The notes below the pieces were generated by a model. It was not told the DNA's origin and ran no database searches. It saw only the letters and a program-made list of their open reading frames with translations. A stretch of 49,798 nucleotides of DNA. Source: DATDQA01 sp035292505. GTDB lineage: Bacteria; Bacteroidota; Bacteroidia; Chitinophagales; Saprospiraceae. This document shows positions 48,687-49,798 of this stretch, piece by piece (positions within the stretch are counted from its first letter, which is position 1; each line of letters opens with the position of its first letter). The translations under genes were made by a program, and so were the position numbers. The stretch covers positions 1 through 49,798 of the forward strand of contig DATDQA010000317.1 in NCBI GenBank assembly GCA_035292505.1, written 5' to 3'.

Positions 48687-49472
48687 TTATTTTTTGACGA
48701 AGCGCATGGTCTTGAGTACCGTGCCATTGTTCTGAATACGCACAAGATATGTGCCAGAATACCACCCACTGGCATCTTCGTGGACAAGCAATGCCTGATC
48801 CTGGACTGATGGCTTAAAACTATGTAGCCTGTTGCCAAGCATATTATAGACAGAGACCGAGATTTCGCCTGCAGGACGGACTTTGGTATAGACGTTCAGA
48901 AAATCTGCTGAAGGATTCGGTGCGATCCAGAGATCCGATGTGTGATTGAGGTCATTTACGCTACTCGTACCAGGTTTTACAGCACCAGTAATTGTGAGGG
49001 CCGCATCCAGGTCAACTAACTCGACATCCCAATTTACAGTGCCATCAGGAGAGATCACGATATACGTGGGTGTACCAGAGAAGCCGCCAAAGCCACCATT
49101 GACATATGCGTTTACCACCGCGATACTCCCACCCGTTGCGCTGACAGTAGGGAATGTGATACCGTGAGAAGATGCATAGCCAGACGCGGTCTGATTTGTT
49201 TCCCATGTTTTGTTGCTCACTTCAATAAACTGTACATCGTGAGCACCCATTCCCCATTCTACATAAAGCGCCTGCAGGGCATCTGCCTGTGCATTACAGG
49301 GTGGACAGGTTGAATAAAAAATCTTCAACATGACCGTTTTTCCCTGTGCGAGATATTGACTATACAAGGTATGTTCCTGACCGTGGATATCCGTGACAGT
49401 AAAGTCAGGGGCAGACTGGCTGAGAATAGAGGCTGGAAGGAGGAAGAGTACTAAGTAGAGATAGTGTTTCAT
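48687..49472 (-). CDS. Secreted TlpA-like thioredoxin with type IX sorting domain
   Basis: This 261-residue protein has a signal peptide (MKHYLYLVLFLLPASILSQS) and a TlpA-type redoxin domain with YSTCPPCNA (Cys56-Cys59) and the cis-Pro segment GTPTYIVISPDG. The C-terminal type IX (Por) type A sorting domain is LWIAPNPSADFLNVYTKV, then ISVSVYNMLGNRLHSF and a terminal GTYLVRIQNNGTVLKTMRFVKK. The protein is expected to be exported and anchored at the cell surface. The next gene starts 4 bases after its stop and shares the redoxin domain, so this is a tandem duplication with different C-terminal modules. Confidence 0.9.
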   Translation of the reverse strand: MKHYLYLVLFLLPASILSQSAPDFTVTDIHGQEHTLYSQYLAQGKTVMLKIFYSTCPPCNAQADALQALYVEWGMGAHDVQFIEVSNKTWETNQTASGYASSHGITFPTVSATGGSIAVVNAYVNGGFGGFSGTPTYIVISPDGTVNWDVELVDLDAALTITGAVKPGTSSVNDLNHTSDLWIAPNPSADFLNVYTKVRPAGEISVSVYNMLGNRLHSFKPSVQDQALLVHEDASGWYSGTYLVRIQNNGTVLKTMRFVKK

Positions 49473-49798
49473 ATCATTGGTTTTTGGTATATCGAAGGTA
49501 TGGATAATCGGGTATAAGCTTCGAAAACCACCTCAAATTCAGAATTATTCAAAATCAAATGACTCAGAGGTTTTCATTACCGGAACTCCATTTTTGCGGG
49601 TGAGGCACGTCAAATATAAGTAACCCCGGCGAAATAAGGTTAAAAAGCTGAGTCTAATCCGAAAAGTCATCTTTTGTCCTCCCGCACCCCTCGATCCCCT
49701 GAAGGGGAAGTCCACGCACATTGAATTTCAATGTATTATGCGGGCGGCGGTTCCACCTTTAGGGGGTCAGGGGGTAGTGAAGCACTTTTCGGAGTGGA
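49473..49798. other. Non-coding end of the window with palindromes
   Basis: The last 326 bases hold no gene that I can support. Inside them are CCCCTGAAGGGG (49696-49707) and ACATTGAATTTCAATGT (49718-49734), the latter a near-perfect palindrome, with CGAGGGG-type and GGGGGT-type segments around them. They resemble short GC-rich intergenic palindromes found elsewhere in Bacteroidota. On the minus strand TACCTTCG, about 30 bases before the 49472 start codon, is a weak -7 candidate. Confidence 0.4.

Overview
The window comes from a Bacteroidota chromosome, most like the Saprospirales/Chitinophagales side of the phylum (inference). The evidence is a fused SecDF, a type IX secretion C-terminal sorting domain, a DUF3467 protein, a Bacteroidota-type S24 repressor next to DNA polymerase IV, and several -7 promoter boxes of the TAnnTTTG type, with no strong Shine-Dalgarno requirement. 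It is ordinary chromosome with an AT-richer accessory stretch at about 0.7-9.4 kb, and unusually many small repeats at gene boundaries.

Layout. 0-2.8 kb: a conserved hypothetical and a protein assembled from RNA-polymerase-associated DNA-binding folds. 2.8-9.4 kb: a phosphate-starvation block (OprO/P-like porin, receiver-less PhoB-type winged helix, pstSCAB, phoU) with an 11-bp-phased Pho-box-like array, lying between a relic of an SRAP gene and a relic of a transposase. 9.4-11 kb: an intact SRAP-fold protein that has lost catalytic residues, and a HupE/UreJ-2 membrane protein. 11.1-12 kb: five tRNA genes (Val-GAC, Pro-CGG, Pro-GGG, Thr-CGT, Val-CAC) with tRNA-Pro relics. 12-13.9 kb: low-affinity phosphate transporter Pit and its DUF47 partner. 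14.1-16.6 kb: LexA/UmuD-like repressor, S23 four-helix-bundle protein and dinB. 16.7-19 kb: GAF-cyclase and two flavin-binding split-barrel proteins. 19.1-24 kb: sugar phosphate genes (PPi-type phosphofructokinase, class I aldolase, cutA, ATP-type phosphofructokinase, BadF-type sugar kinase). 24-28.8 kb: a secreted hypothetical, 3-hydroxybutyryl-CoA dehydrogenase, adenine deaminase, and small proteins. 28.9-33.3 kb: ruvB, a secreted hypothetical and mutS. 33.7-38 kb: a TerB-like protein, BON-LysM protein and secDF. 38-49.8 kb: a mosaic secreted protein, dipeptide epimerase, S4 protein, lipoprotein, PPK2, DUF58, thioredoxin, and two secreted TlpA-like thioredoxins (one with a dockerin-like tail, one with a type IX sorting domain).

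The genes fit a phosphate-conscious heterotroph. High-affinity (Pst) and low-affinity (Pit) phosphate uptake, polyphosphate-linked nucleotide phosphorylation (PPK2) and a PPi-type phosphofructokinase all occur here. DNA repair is well represented (dinB, ruvB, mutS, SRAP fold).

The strongest candidates for something undescribed are: (1) many short tracts built of degenerate 7-bp (sometimes 8-bp) words, a different word at each gene boundary; (2) a 29-bp inverted repeat, made of such words, that encloses the S23 gene between the repressor and dinB and ends directly at the dinB start codon; (3) a composite RNA-polymerase-domain protein; (4) a receiver-less PhoB-type protein behind a phased Pho-box array; and (5) an SRAP protein without its catalytic Cys, Glu and His. 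All calls come from reading sequence; no database search was run.
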